Shown here: piece by piece, positions 8,495-16,947 of the stretch | Numbering within the stretch: position 1 is the first letter of the stretch | How the letters are laid out: every line of letters begins with the position of its first letter | DNA from: Amycolatopsis sacchari | GTDB taxonomy: Bacteria; Actinomycetota; Actinomycetes; Mycobacteriales; Pseudonocardiaceae | Assembly (NCBI RefSeq): GCF_900114035.1 | Contig: NZ_FORP01000015.1 | Location: forward strand, 62,001 to 126,000 | Length of the DNA: 64,000 nucleotides | Direction: 5' to 3' | Position numbers and translations under genes: made by a program | Notes under the pieces: generated by a model | What the model was told of the DNA's origin: nothing | Databases searched by the model: none | What the model saw: only the letters and a program-made list of their open reading frames with translations

Positions 8495-9742
8495 TCACCC
8501 CAACCCCAGCTCCCGCGCCACCCGCGCCGTATCCGCACCCGGCTCCGGTGCCCGCCCCGCCGGCCGCCGCGCCACAGGCGGAGCCGGCGACGGCGCCACA
8601 CCCGGCTCCAGCGAACCCATCAGCGCCGCGGCCGCCTGAGCCCGCAAGGGCAGCTCCGCCACCCAGCGCCCACCACCCAGGCGGCACGCCACCGCGGCGA
8701 GCGCTGCGTGCACCCCGGCCAGCGGCTCCGCGATGGCGTCCCCGCAGGGCGCGGGCACCCCGGCTTCTGCGTCGAAGGCCACCAGCCCCACCGCGGCCGC
8801 CGCCTCGTCGCCCGAGCCGCCGTCGATCCGCACCCAGCAGGCGCCACCCGCCCCGCGACGGCCCGCGTTGTCCTCCGCCCAGTCCGGCAGGGCCACGTCC
8901 GGGGCGGCCCAGACACCCCCCTCCCCGTCCTCCAGGACGATGTCGGCCTTCCGCAGCAGGCGGTCCAGCCCCCGCTCCCCGGGACTGACCGACTCCTGCC
9001 CCGCGTGCAGCAGGTCGAAGAACTCCGGCGGCCCGTTCCTGGCCGGGTCCGGGCGCGCCGGGTCCTCCACCTTGATCACCCGCGCCCCGACGAGCGTCAG
9101 CAGGTGCCCGCACAGCGCCCCCGCCCAGCACGACGTCAGGTCCACGACGACGGTCGCCGGGAAGTGCCAGTGCCGGCGAGGCACGAGCCCCGGCCGTTCG
9201 ACGGAAAGCGCTCTCCGCACGAGTCCATTGAGGACGATCGGCCAGTCCGGCTCGCCCTGGGCGGGTGCGGCCGGGACGACGAAGCGCCCGTCCGCCGAGC
9301 ACGGCGCGTTCCGGTGCAGGCCCGCCAGCGCCGCCCGTTCCGCCAGCACGCGGGGGCCCGGCAGCATCACCGCCCGCCCGCCGACCCGCGCCAGCAGCTC
9401 CGTCGCCAGCAAGGCGCCCCAGCCCAGGCTCGCGGGCTGCCCCGGGCAGCGCAGCGGCGGCCCGTCCCGCCGCCCGGTCAGCATCATCGCCCCCGAGGAG
9501 GCCCAGTCCTCCAGCGCCGTCGTGTCGACCGTGCGCACCACGGGAATGTCCACTGTGGAGGGCACAGCACCCGAGGCGTCGATGACGCCGTCCGCCTCCC
9601 GCCACCCGTCTTCCCCGGTCTCGGCCACCGCGCCCAGCGACGCGAGCAGCCGCCCGGCATGGCGCACCGCCGCCCCCGACCCGCACACGGCGACACGCAG
9701 CCCGCGCAACGGGCCGCCGCTCTCCGGGCTCCAGCCGGTCAT
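8495..9742 (-). CDS. CaiB/BaiF (type III CoA-transferase)-like protein, rearranged or degenerate
   Basis: A 415-residue protein related to family III CoA-transferases, which normally move CoA between carboxylic acids. The diagnostic block D-L-T-S-C-W-A-G-A-L-C-G-H-L-L and the V-G-A-R-V-I-K-V-E strand appear only at about residue 200-235, although in normal enzymes they open the protein. The first 200 residues look like a worn Rossmann half (LRGLRVAVCGSGAAVRHAGR). The end (GDAIAEPLAGVHAALAA) matches the CaiB small domain. The usual catalytic Asp region is not clear to me. It may be a tandem-half fusion or a decayed copy. The start at 9742 is the first good ATG; the gene is divergent from the PucR regulator. 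Confidence 0.7.
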   Translation of the reverse strand: MTGWSPESGGPLRGLRVAVCGSGAAVRHAGRLLASLGAVAETGEDGWREADGVIDASGAVPSTVDIPVVRTVDTTALEDWASSGAMMLTGRRDGPPLRCPGQPASLGWGALLATELLARVGGRAVMLPGPRVLAERAALAGLHRNAPCSADGRFVVPAAPAQGEPDWPIVLNGLVRRALSVERPGLVPRRHWHFPATVVVDLTSCWAGALCGHLLTLVGARVIKVEDPARPDPARNGPPEFFDLLHAGQESVSPGERGLDRLLRKADIVLEDGEGGVWAAPDVALPDWAEDNAGRRGAGGACWVRIDGGSGDEAAAAVGLVAFDAEAGVPAPCGDAIAEPLAGVHAALAAVACRLGGGRWVAELPLRAQAAAALMGSLEPGVAPSPAPPVARRPAGRAPEPGADTARVARELGLG

Positions 9743-9860
9743 AACGCCCGATTCTGCGCCTCCCCCGTCCCGGCCGCCGCCCCGTCCCGCGATCGGGTGG
9801 CGCCCGGCCACTGTGGACGGGTTACCGTTCCCGGAGGAGATCCCGGACCGAGGAGGCGAG

Positions 9861-11339
9861 GTGCGTCCCACCGCGGCGTGGCTGCTCGACCGGCGTGAGC
9901 TCGGCCTGCGGTCGCTGGTCGACGCGGACCTCACCCGGCCCATCCGCTGGGTGCACGTGAGCGAACTGGCCGACCCGACCCCCTTCCTGTCCGGCGGCGA
10001 GTTCCTGCTGACCGTCGGGCTCGCGGGCGGCTGGAGCGCCTACGTCCGCAGGCTGGCCGCACACGGCCTGGCCGGGCTCGGTTTCGGCGTCGGCTTCGGG
10101 CACGACGAGGTGCCCCGCGACCTGCTCGCCGCCGCCCGCCGCCACGACCTGCCGGTGCTGGAAGTCCCGCACTCGACGCCGTTCATCGCCATCAGCGAGG
10201 TCGTCGCCGCCGCCATCTCCGGGGCACACGACCGCGCCGACGCCGTCGACGCGCAGCGCGCCCTCATCGCGGCCGCCCTCGACGGCGGCGGGCCCCGCGC
10301 GGTCCTCGACACGCTCGCCCGCGCGCTCGGCTGCTGGTGCCTGGTCCTCGACGAACGCGGTGGCCCGCGGCACGCCTCCCCCGCCACCGCCCGCCGCCAC
10401 GCCGACCGCCTCGGCCTGGACCTCACGAGGCTCGGCTCGCCGGTGCGGGCCGCCTCGCTCGACCTCGGCGAGGACCAGGTCGCGCTCCTGCCGCTCGAAC
10501 CGGACGGCGGGTTCCTCGCGGCCGGGCGGGAAGCGCCGCTCAGCGCCGCCGAGCACGCCGTTCTGACCAGCGCCGCCGGCCTGCTGTCCCTCGACCTCGC
10601 CGCGCAACGCGACGTGGCGAGGGCGCGGCGCAGCGCTCGCCGCGCCGTGCTGCGGCTGGCCTCCGACGAACACCCCGAGCTGACGCGGACGGTCGCCCGC
10701 ACGCTCGAAGTGCCGTTGCCCGCCGCGCCGATCCGCGTCGCCGTGCTGGGTGCCGGCACGGACAGCGGTGGGCTGCTGCGTGCCGCCGAGGAACACCAGG
10801 GCCTCGCGCAGGCGAACGCGCTCGTCGTCCCGCACGAACAGCACACCGTGGTCGTCGTCCTGCCCGTCGCGGAAGGGGACCTGCAGGCACTGGAGGAGGT
10901 GCTGCACCGCGTCTCCGGCTCGCGGGGCGTGGTCACCGAAGGCGTCGGCTTCGGTGACCTGCCGGATGCGCTGCGCCGCGCCCGCTCCGTGTTCTTCGGC
11001 ACCCCCAAGGGGGAACGCCTCCTGCTCGCCAAGGACGCCGCGACCGCGGGCCTGCTCGCGCAGCTCGACACGCCGGGGGCGCTCGGCTGGGCCGACGCCC
11101 TGCTCGAACCACTCGCCCGGCACGCCACCCGGTCCAAACTGGACCTCGTCTCGACGCTGCGCGTGTTCCTGGCCCACAACGGGCACATCGACGCCTCCGC
11201 CGCCGCGCTCGGCATCCACCGGCACACGCTGCGCTACCGGCTGGGCCGCATCGTCGAACTGCTCGGCACCGACCTCGACGACCCCACGGCCCGGGCGGAG
11301 CTGTGGCTGGCGCTGCGGTTGCGGGAGGCGGGCCGGTGA
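9861..11339 (+). CDS. PucR-family transcriptional regulator coupled to pxpBC
   Basis: A 492-residue regulator with three parts: an N-terminal PucR sensory domain (about residues 1-125; VHVSELADPTPFLSGGEFLL is a strong family motif), a middle GGDEF-like/CdaR domain, and a C-terminal helix-turn-helix (LRVFLAHNGHIDASAAALGI then H-R-H-T-L-R-Y-R-L). The GTG at 9861 follows AGGAGG, which decides the start. The stop overlaps the GTG of pxpB (GTGA), so regulator and target are translated together. By family knowledge PucR proteins control purine, proline or other nitrogen-compound catabolism. Here the ligand is plausibly the substrate of the PxpBC pair. The protein is also divergent from the CaiB-like gene. 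Confidence 0.9.
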   Translation: MRPTAAWLLDRRELGLRSLVDADLTRPIRWVHVSELADPTPFLSGGEFLLTVGLAGGWSAYVRRLAAHGLAGLGFGVGFGHDEVPRDLLAAARRHDLPVLEVPHSTPFIAISEVVAAAISGAHDRADAVDAQRALIAAALDGGGPRAVLDTLARALGCWCLVLDERGGPRHASPATARRHADRLGLDLTRLGSPVRAASLDLGEDQVALLPLEPDGGFLAAGREAPLSAAEHAVLTSAAGLLSLDLAAQRDVARARRSARRAVLRLASDEHPELTRTVARTLEVPLPAAPIRVAVLGAGTDSGGLLRAAEEHQGLAQANALVVPHEQHTVVVVLPVAEGDLQALEEVLHRVSGSRGVVTEGVGFGDLPDALRRARSVFFGTPKGERLLLAKDAATAGLLAQLDTPGALGWADALLEPLARHATRSKLDLVSTLRVFLAHNGHIDASAAALGIHRHTLRYRLGRIVELLGTDLDDPTARAELWLALRLREAGR

Positions 11340-12181
11340 AGATCCGCTACCGCACCGCGGGCGAGCGGTACGTGCTGGTCGAGTACGGCGACGCGGAACT
11401 GGACCTGCGGCTGAACTTCTTCGTGGTGCGGGCGCTCGCCGGGCTCAGCGAGGACCCGCCACCCGGGTTCGTCGAAGCCGCACCGGGTTTCCGCTCGATC
11501 CTCGTGCGCTTCGACCCCGCGCGCACCAGTCGGGCGGCGCTGCTCGCGCACCTGACCGTGGTGCACGAACGGCTGCCCGACATCTCGTCGCTCGTCGTGC
11601 CCAGCCGCCGCATCAAGCTGCCGATCGCGTTCGACGACTCGGCGACGCGGCGCGCGGTGGAGCTGTACGCGGCGACGATCCGGGCCGCGCCGTACACCCA
11701 AGGCGGGAGCAACGTCGACCACATCGTCGAGCAGAACGGGCTGCCGGACCGGGAAGCGTTGTACGCCAAGGTGCTGGGGACGCAGTGGTGGACGGCGTTC
11801 ACCGGTTTCTCGCCGGGCCTGCCGTTCACCTTCTCCCTGCGGGAACCGACCGGGCTGTCGGTGCCGAAGTACAACCCGGCGCGGGCGTGGACGCCGGAGG
11901 GCGCGGTCGGCATGGGCGGCCCGTCGCTCGCCGTGTTCCCGGTGGACTCGCCGGGCAGCTACCAGTTGCTGGGCCGCACGGTGCCGATCTTCGACGTGCT
12001 GGCCCGCAACGACGTGTTCGCCACGTCGCCGTTCCTGTTGCGCGCCGGGGACCGGCTGGAGTTCGTGCGGGTCGAGGAAGCCGAGCTGACCGAGATCCGG
12101 CGGCTGGTGCTGGAGAACCGGTACCGCTACGAGGTCGTCGAGGAGCCGTTCGTGGTGGCCGACTACCTGGAGGGCCGGTGA
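11336..12181 (+). CDS. pxpB: 5-oxoprolinase subunit B-like (KipI/AHS1), copy 1
   Basis: A 281-residue AHS1/KipI-type protein. The recognisable core is F-T-G-F-S-P-G-L-P-F-T (about residues 155-165), followed by a P-K-Y-N-P-A-R block and D-S-P-G-S-Y-Q-L-L-G-R-T, as in PxpB and in the carboxyltransferase part of urea carboxylase. PxpB works with PxpC and PxpA in ATP-dependent opening of 5-oxoproline (family knowledge). It overlaps PucR upstream and pxpC downstream by 4 bases each. No pxpA sits in this unit; the only pxpA in the window is at 22346-23113. The sequence is clearly diverged from copy 2 at 23252, so the two are unlikely to be a recent duplication. Confidence 0.88.
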   Translation: MKIRYRTAGERYVLVEYGDAELDLRLNFFVVRALAGLSEDPPPGFVEAAPGFRSILVRFDPARTSRAALLAHLTVVHERLPDISSLVVPSRRIKLPIAFDDSATRRAVELYAATIRAAPYTQGGSNVDHIVEQNGLPDREALYAKVLGTQWWTAFTGFSPGLPFTFSLREPTGLSVPKYNPARAWTPEGAVGMGGPSLAVFPVDSPGSYQLLGRTVPIFDVLARNDVFATSPFLLRAGDRLEFVRVEEAELTEIRRLVLENRYRYEVVEEPFVVADYLEGR

Positions 12182-13146
12182 CGCTGGAGATCCTCGATCC
12201 GGGGCCGCAGGCCACGATCCAGGACTACCCGGGCCGGGTCGGCCTCGCCTCGCGCGGGTTGTTCCCGGCCGGGCCGGTGGACCACCTCGCGTTCCGGCTG
12301 GCGAACCTGCTGGTGGGCAACGATCCCGGCGCGGCGGGACTGGAGATCCCGTCGGGCCGGTTCACCGCGCGGGCGCGGTTCGCGGGCGTGGTCGCGTTCT
12401 GCGGCGCGGGTACGCCGACGGTCAACGGCAGGCCGGTGCCCCTGTGGGAAGGCGTGCCGGTCGAACCCGGTGACGTGCTGGCCTCGACCGCGCCGGAGGG
12501 CCCCGGTTTCCGGTTGTACCTGGGGGTTTCCGGGGGCATCGACGTGCCGCCGGTGCTGGGGGCGCGGGCGCTGCACACGATGGGCGGCATCGGCGGGCTC
12601 GACGGCCGCCCGCTCATCCGCGGCGATCTGCTGCCGGTCGGCCGCGGCGAGCCGAGGCGGCTCCGGGTGCCGCAGTCGCTGCGGCCGCGGTACCACCAGC
12701 ACTGGGAGCTCGAAGTCGTGCGCGGCCCCCACGCGGACCCGGAGTTCGTGACGCCGGAGGACTGGCGGGAGTTCACGAGCGCGCGGTGGCGGGTGAACCT
12801 GAACTCCGGCCGGCTGGGCGTGCTGCTGAACCCGCACCGGTTCACGTGGGCGCGCCAGGACGGCGGCATCGCGGGCGACCACCCGTCGAACGTGCTGGAC
12901 GCGAGCTACCCGTTCGGCGGCGTGATCGTGAACGGTGACGTGCCCACGATCCTCGGCCCGGACGGCCCCAGCTCCGGCGGCTTCACCGTGCTCGCGACGG
13001 TCACGCACGCCGCGCTGTGGCGGATCGGCCAGCTGCGGCCGGGGCAGGACACGGTGCGCTTCCGGGAGGTGGACCCGGAGGAGGCGGACGCGCTGGCGGC
13101 ACACACGGAGTTCGTGCTGGACCCCGCCCACCTGGAGGAATGCTGA
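12178..13146 (+). CDS. pxpC: 5-oxoprolinase subunit C-like (KipA/AHS2), copy 1
   Basis: A 322-residue AHS2/KipA protein. It opens with LEILDPGPQATIQDYPGRVG and G-P-V-D-H-L-A-F-R-L-A-N-L-L-V-G-N, both standard for the family. Later landmarks are Y-L-G-V-S-G-G-I-D-V-P and the P-S-N-V-L-D block near the C-terminus. The GTG start overlaps the pxpB stop (GTGA). With pxpB it should form the AHS1/AHS2 heteromer that acts on a cyclic amide or related substrate. The absence of a pxpA partner next to it leaves the substrate open. The gene ends 28 bases before the convergent MFS gene. Confidence 0.88.
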   Translation: MTLEILDPGPQATIQDYPGRVGLASRGLFPAGPVDHLAFRLANLLVGNDPGAAGLEIPSGRFTARARFAGVVAFCGAGTPTVNGRPVPLWEGVPVEPGDVLASTAPEGPGFRLYLGVSGGIDVPPVLGARALHTMGGIGGLDGRPLIRGDLLPVGRGEPRRLRVPQSLRPRYHQHWELEVVRGPHADPEFVTPEDWREFTSARWRVNLNSGRLGVLLNPHRFTWARQDGGIAGDHPSNVLDASYPFGGVIVNGDVPTILGPDGPSSGGFTVLATVTHAALWRIGQLRPGQDTVRFREVDPEEADALAAHTEFVLDPAHLEEC

Positions 13147-13174
13147 GGTCGGACCGCTGCCGATCCCGCATCCG

Positions 13175-14440
13175 TCAGCGCACACCGCTGACGGCGACGT
13201 CCCGCGAGCGACGGCCCGCCTTCACGATGCCGGACAGCGAGCCGATCAGGAGCGCGACGCACAGCACGGCGATGACGGGAGCGAGCCAGGCGATGGCCAC
13301 CTTGAGGCCGAGCGCCGTTGCCAGCGCCCCGGCTCCGACGGCCACCACCGTCTGCAGCAGGTAGCTGACCAGATACACCAGGGAGAAGGTCCGGGCACGG
13401 TGCGAGGGCGGTGCCTCCTTCGCCGCGAGACTCACCCCGCCGCTGAAGGCGAACGAGTACCCGACGCCGGAAACCACGCACCAGAGGAGGAACATCGCGA
13501 ACGAACCGGTCTCCGCGGCGATGACCACGGGGACGAGGCCGAGCAGTGACACCACCGCCCCGACCAGCGTGGCGACCACCGGCGGAAACCGGCCCACCAG
13601 CACCGCGGTGGCGCCGATGACCGCGCACGAAAGACCCAGCAGGAGACCGACGACGGACAGGTCGCCGGTGCCGGCGAGCTGGCGCGCCATCTGCGCGCCG
13701 AGCGACATCACCACGGCTCCCACGGCGTAGGCGACGACGACGCCTAGGGTCGCGGTGACGACCGCACCGTGCGTGCCCGGCGCTATCGCGGGCCGCCCGG
13801 GAACGGGCCGGGCCGCGTCCGGCCGGTCGTCCGGCGTGCAGTACACGAACACGAAGGCGAGGAGCGCGAGCGCCAACGTCACCAGGTGGGTGAGGACCAG
13901 CGGCAGCGGGAGCAGCTGCGCGAGCACCCCGCCGACCACGAGCGACAGGGCGAGCCCACCCGAGGTCGACGCCGTCGTCACGACACCCGCCGCGCGCGGA
14001 CTGTCGAACACCGTGTTCTCCACCAGCGAGGCGTTGGCGGCGGAGAACGCGAAACCGACCCCGAGTCCCTGCACCGCGCGGCCCAGGAACAACACCGCGA
14101 CGGACGCCGGAACGGCGAAGACCGCGGCTCCGACGGCGATCAGGGCCACCCCGATGAGCATCGCGCGCCGTCTTCCCAGCACATCGGACAGTCCTCCCGC
14201 GAGGAGCAGCACGACGAGCAGTGCCAGCGGGTAGGTCGCGAACACCGAGGTGGTGACCACCGGCGGAAGCCGCCATTCGGCGGCGTACAGCGGGTACAGC
14301 ACACTGGGCGCGCCGCTGCTCCACAGGCAGAGCGCGAGGACGAAAGCCGCGGACCAGAACGTTCCGCGACGGGTGCACAAGGGCATTCTCGGTACTGCTT
14401 CCTCCGGCACACAGGGTCCGGTCATCGTTGGGGGTGTCAC
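13175..14440 (-). CDS. MFS transporter (12 TM)
   Basis: A 421-residue major facilitator with about 12 hydrophobic segments. Motif A appears as LAGGLSDVLGRRRAMLIG between TM2 and TM3, and R-A-V-Q-G-L-G-V-G-F in TM4. The N-terminal 25 residues before TM1 are soluble and the start could also be at an internal Met. It faces the pxpBC unit and could export or import a compound handled there, but this is positional only. The gene is divergent from the DUF4331/NiCoT unit across a 382-base spacer. The substrate is unknown. Confidence 0.88.
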   Translation of the reverse strand: MTPPTMTGPCVPEEAVPRMPLCTRRGTFWSAAFVLALCLWSSGAPSVLYPLYAAEWRLPPVVTTSVFATYPLALLVVLLLAGGLSDVLGRRRAMLIGVALIAVGAAVFAVPASVAVLFLGRAVQGLGVGFAFSAANASLVENTVFDSPRAAGVVTTASTSGGLALSLVVGGVLAQLLPLPLVLTHLVTLALALLAFVFVYCTPDDRPDAARPVPGRPAIAPGTHGAVVTATLGVVVAYAVGAVVMSLGAQMARQLAGTGDLSVVGLLLGLSCAVIGATAVLVGRFPPVVATLVGAVVSLLGLVPVVIAAETGSFAMFLLWCVVSGVGYSFAFSGGVSLAAKEAPPSHRARTFSLVYLVSYLLQTVVAVGAGALATALGLKVAIAWLAPVIAVLCVALLIGSLSGIVKAGRRSRDVAVSGVR

Positions 14441-14822
14441 CGGCGGAGGTCAGCCGCGCGTCGATCACGGTCCCCTCCACCCACTTCTGCTGAATCCGCC
14501 CGTCCCTGCTCCGGCTTCCTCCGCACCGTCCGTCGGGGGGACCCGGAACAGCACGCGGTGACTGGTCACGGGCAGCGTGCCGTCCACCACGTCCCGAGTG
14601 GACGGTTCGCCGTAGCGGGGCATGAAAAATCTTCTTCTCCGGGCCGTCGATCCCATGATCCCCGCCGGAAGCGGCGGCGACCTGAGTCGTTCGACTCCAC
14701 CCCGCACCGTCGCCACCGAACAGGGTCAATCGCCCGTGGAGCGCGGAGGAATCGGACCGGGAAGGTGGCGCTGAGGCCATTCCGGCCCCGCCAACCCACA
14801 CCGGACAGGAAGTGAGCACCCG
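14441..14822. other. 382-base divergent spacer between MFS and DUF4331 genes
   Basis: Apart from the possible small ORF at 14465-14623, I see no gene. The stretch near 14624-14640 (AAAAATCTTCTTCTCC on the plus strand) is the least GC-rich part. A GGAAG ribosome binding site for the DUF4331 gene lies near 14808. I could not identify a convincing -35/-10 pair or operator for either divergent gene. Confidence 0.5.
14465..14623 (-). CDS. possible small ORF upstream of the MFS gene
   Basis: A 52-codon frame starts at an ATG preceded by GGAGAAGAAG and an unusually T-rich ATTTTTC leader, which looks like a real ribosome binding region. It ends 24 bases before the MFS start. The peptide (MPRYGEPSTRDVVDGTLPVT...) is hydrophilic and matches nothing I know. 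It could be a small protein, a leader peptide, or chance. The low confidence reflects the lack of any family support. Confidence 0.2.
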   Translation of the reverse strand: MPRYGEPSTRDVVDGTLPVTSHRVLFRVPPTDGAEEAGAGTGGFSRSGWRGP

Positions 14823-15857
14823 ATGTCACACCACCTCGATTCGCCCCTCGCCCGTCAGGACGTCCGGCTCGACATCACCGATCTGTACGTCTTCCGCGGG
14901 GAGACCGGAACCGCGCTCGTCATCGACGTCTCCCACTCACTGGGCGAGCCCCCGGTCCCCGGTTTCCACCCGGAGGGCATGTACGAGTTCAAAATCGACC
15001 TCGACGGGGACGCCGTCGAGGACGTCACGTACCGGCTCGTGTTCGCCGAGCGGGACAGCTCGGGTGACCAGCGCTACTCGGTGCGCAAGATCACCGGTAC
15101 CGACGCCCGGGATCCCTTCGCCGGTGGCGACCTCATCGCGGAGGGGACGACCGGCGGCGAGGTGCGCGGACGTGGCGGCGAGCGGCTCTGGGCCGGGAAG
15201 GCCGGCGATCCCTTCTGGATCGAACCGACCGTCCTGCACGCCGTCGGTCACGCGGTGCAGGACGGGACGAGGGTCGAACTCGGAGCGTGGACTCCCGCCG
15301 AGGCCGTGAACCTCTTCGCGGGACACACGGTCCACTCGATCGTCCTGGAGCTGCCCGACACCGAATTCGGCGAGGGCCAGCGCATCGGCGTGTGGGCGGT
15401 GGCGAGCCTGCAGACGGACGCCGGCGGCTGGCGGTCGGTCAACCGCGTGGGTCTGCCCATGATCCACCCGCTGTTCACGCAGTTCGACGAGCGGCTCGGT
15501 GACGACCTGAACGCGGGCCGCCCGGTCGACGACCCGGCGACCTACGGCCCGCTCCTCACCAGGAAGATCGCGGGTATCGTCGCCGCGTACGGAACGGCGG
15601 AAGATCCCGGGGCGTACGCGCGCCGGGTCACCGAGCGCTTCCTGCCCAACATCCTGCCCTACACCGTGGGCAGCCCCGCGTCTTTCGGCTTCCTCGAGTG
15701 GAACGGCCGCGCCCTGACCGACAACGCGCCGGACGTCATGTTCTCCACCGCCGCGAACACGCCGGTCGCTCTGGGCATCGGGAAGGAGTCGGTGGCAGCG
15801 CGCCCGTCGTCCCGTTTCCCCTACGTTCCCCTCGGCGCGGTCACATCCGGTGCGTGA
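14823..15857 (+). CDS. DUF4331-family protein
   Basis: A 344-residue protein of the DUF4331 family, recognised from the opening S-H-H-L-D-S-P-L-A, D-I-T-D-L-Y-V-F-R-G, and from later family-like elements such as HPLFTQF near residue 220 and LPNILPYTVGSPASFGF near residue 280. No signal peptide is seen, so it may be cytoplasmic, whereas some relatives are exported. No enzymatic role is known for the family. The TGA at 15855-15857 is 13 bases before the preferred start of the nickel/cobalt transporter, so the two form an operon. The His/Asp-rich N-terminus, together with this partner, hints at a metal link, which is inference. Confidence 0.85.
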   Translation: MSHHLDSPLARQDVRLDITDLYVFRGETGTALVIDVSHSLGEPPVPGFHPEGMYEFKIDLDGDAVEDVTYRLVFAERDSSGDQRYSVRKITGTDARDPFAGGDLIAEGTTGGEVRGRGGERLWAGKAGDPFWIEPTVLHAVGHAVQDGTRVELGAWTPAEAVNLFAGHTVHSIVLELPDTEFGEGQRIGVWAVASLQTDAGGWRSVNRVGLPMIHPLFTQFDERLGDDLNAGRPVDDPATYGPLLTRKIAGIVAAYGTAEDPGAYARRVTERFLPNILPYTVGSPASFGFLEWNGRALTDNAPDVMFSTAANTPVALGIGKESVAARPSSRFPYVPLGAVTSGA

Positions 15858-15870
15858 AGGGAGTTTTCCG

Positions 15871-16887
15871 GTGGACCGCACTCCAGTGACCCTCGTCGTG
15901 GTCGGCGTCGTCGTTCTCGCCCTGCACGTGCTCGGTGCCGGCCTGCTGCTGAGCACGTACCCCGCAGTCGTCCCGCTGGGCGTCGCGGCCTACGCGCTCG
16001 GCCTGCGCCACGCGTTCGACGCGGACCACATCACCGCCATCGACAACACCACCCGCACCCTGATGGAAGGCGGTCGCCGGCCCATCTCGCTCGGCTTCTG
16101 GTTCTCGCTCGGGCACTCTACGGTGGTACTGACGCTCACCGTTGTCCTCGCCCTGGGCTCCGGAACGCTGTCACGGGCACTGAGCGACGACGGTTCGGTA
16201 CTGCACGAAATGACCGGCGTCGTCGGGACCGGGGTGTCCGCACTGTTCCTCTACGTCATCGCGGGCGCGAACCTCGTTCTGCTCCTGTCGACGTGGCGGC
16301 GGTACCGGAGGCTCCGCCGGGGCTCGGCGGAGCTGGCCGAGCTGGCCGCGAACACCGCGCCCCGCGGTCTGCTGACCCGGGTTTTCGGCCGGGTCATCAA
16401 GGCCGTCAGGGCCCCGTGGCAGATGTATCCGCTCGGTCTGCTGTTCGGGCTGGGCTTCGACACGGCGACGGAGGTCGGTTTGCTCGTGCTGGCGGCGACC
16501 ACCGCGACGGCGGGATTGCCCTGGTACGCCTTGTTGGCCCTGCCGATCCTGTTCGCCGCAGGAATGTCCCTTCTGGACACGCTGGACGGGGTGCTGATGC
16601 GCTACGCCTACGGCTGGGCCTTCGCGCGGCCGGGGCGCAGGCTCCGGTACAACCTCGTGGTCACCTCGGTGTCGGTCGTCGTCGCCGTTTCGGTCGGCAC
16701 CGTCGAGATCGTGTCCTTCGCCGGGGAGCGACTCGGGCTCGACGGCCCGTTCTCGCGGTGGGTTTCACGGCTGGACCTGAACACGGTCGGCTGCGTGGTC
16801 GTGGTCCTTTTCGCCGTGCTGTGGAGTTCCGCGCTGGTGCTGTGGCGGCGCCGCAACCCCCGCACACCGGTCGCGGCGGACGGGTGA
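15871..16887 (+). CDS. NiCoT-family nickel/cobalt transporter (HoxN/NixA type)
   Basis: A 338-residue integral membrane protein with about 8 TM segments. The signature R-H-A-F-D-A-D-H-I (the HX4DH metal motif) is in TM2, followed by F-S-L-G-H-S-T-V-V and L-G-F-D-T-A-T-E-V, all diagnostic of NiCoT permeases. Such proteins import Ni2+ or Co2+ with high affinity. I prefer GTG 15871, which follows AAGGGA by about 8 bases, over GTG 15850, which lies inside the DUF4331 gene. The gene is co-directional with and close behind DUF4331. No nickel enzyme or cobalamin gene is in the window to show which metal is used. No riboswitch is evident. Confidence 0.9.
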   Translation: MDRTPVTLVVVGVVVLALHVLGAGLLLSTYPAVVPLGVAAYALGLRHAFDADHITAIDNTTRTLMEGGRRPISLGFWFSLGHSTVVLTLTVVLALGSGTLSRALSDDGSVLHEMTGVVGTGVSALFLYVIAGANLVLLLSTWRRYRRLRRGSAELAELAANTAPRGLLTRVFGRVIKAVRAPWQMYPLGLLFGLGFDTATEVGLLVLAATTATAGLPWYALLALPILFAAGMSLLDTLDGVLMRYAYGWAFARPGRRLRYNLVVTSVSVVVAVSVGTVEIVSFAGERLGLDGPFSRWVSRLDLNTVGCVVVVLFAVLWSSALVLWRRRNPRTPVAADG

Positions 16888-16947
16888 TCGTCTGGCCGCA
16901 GCGGGCGATCGCCGCACCGCCCGCTGCGGCGCTCCGCCTTGGCGGTT

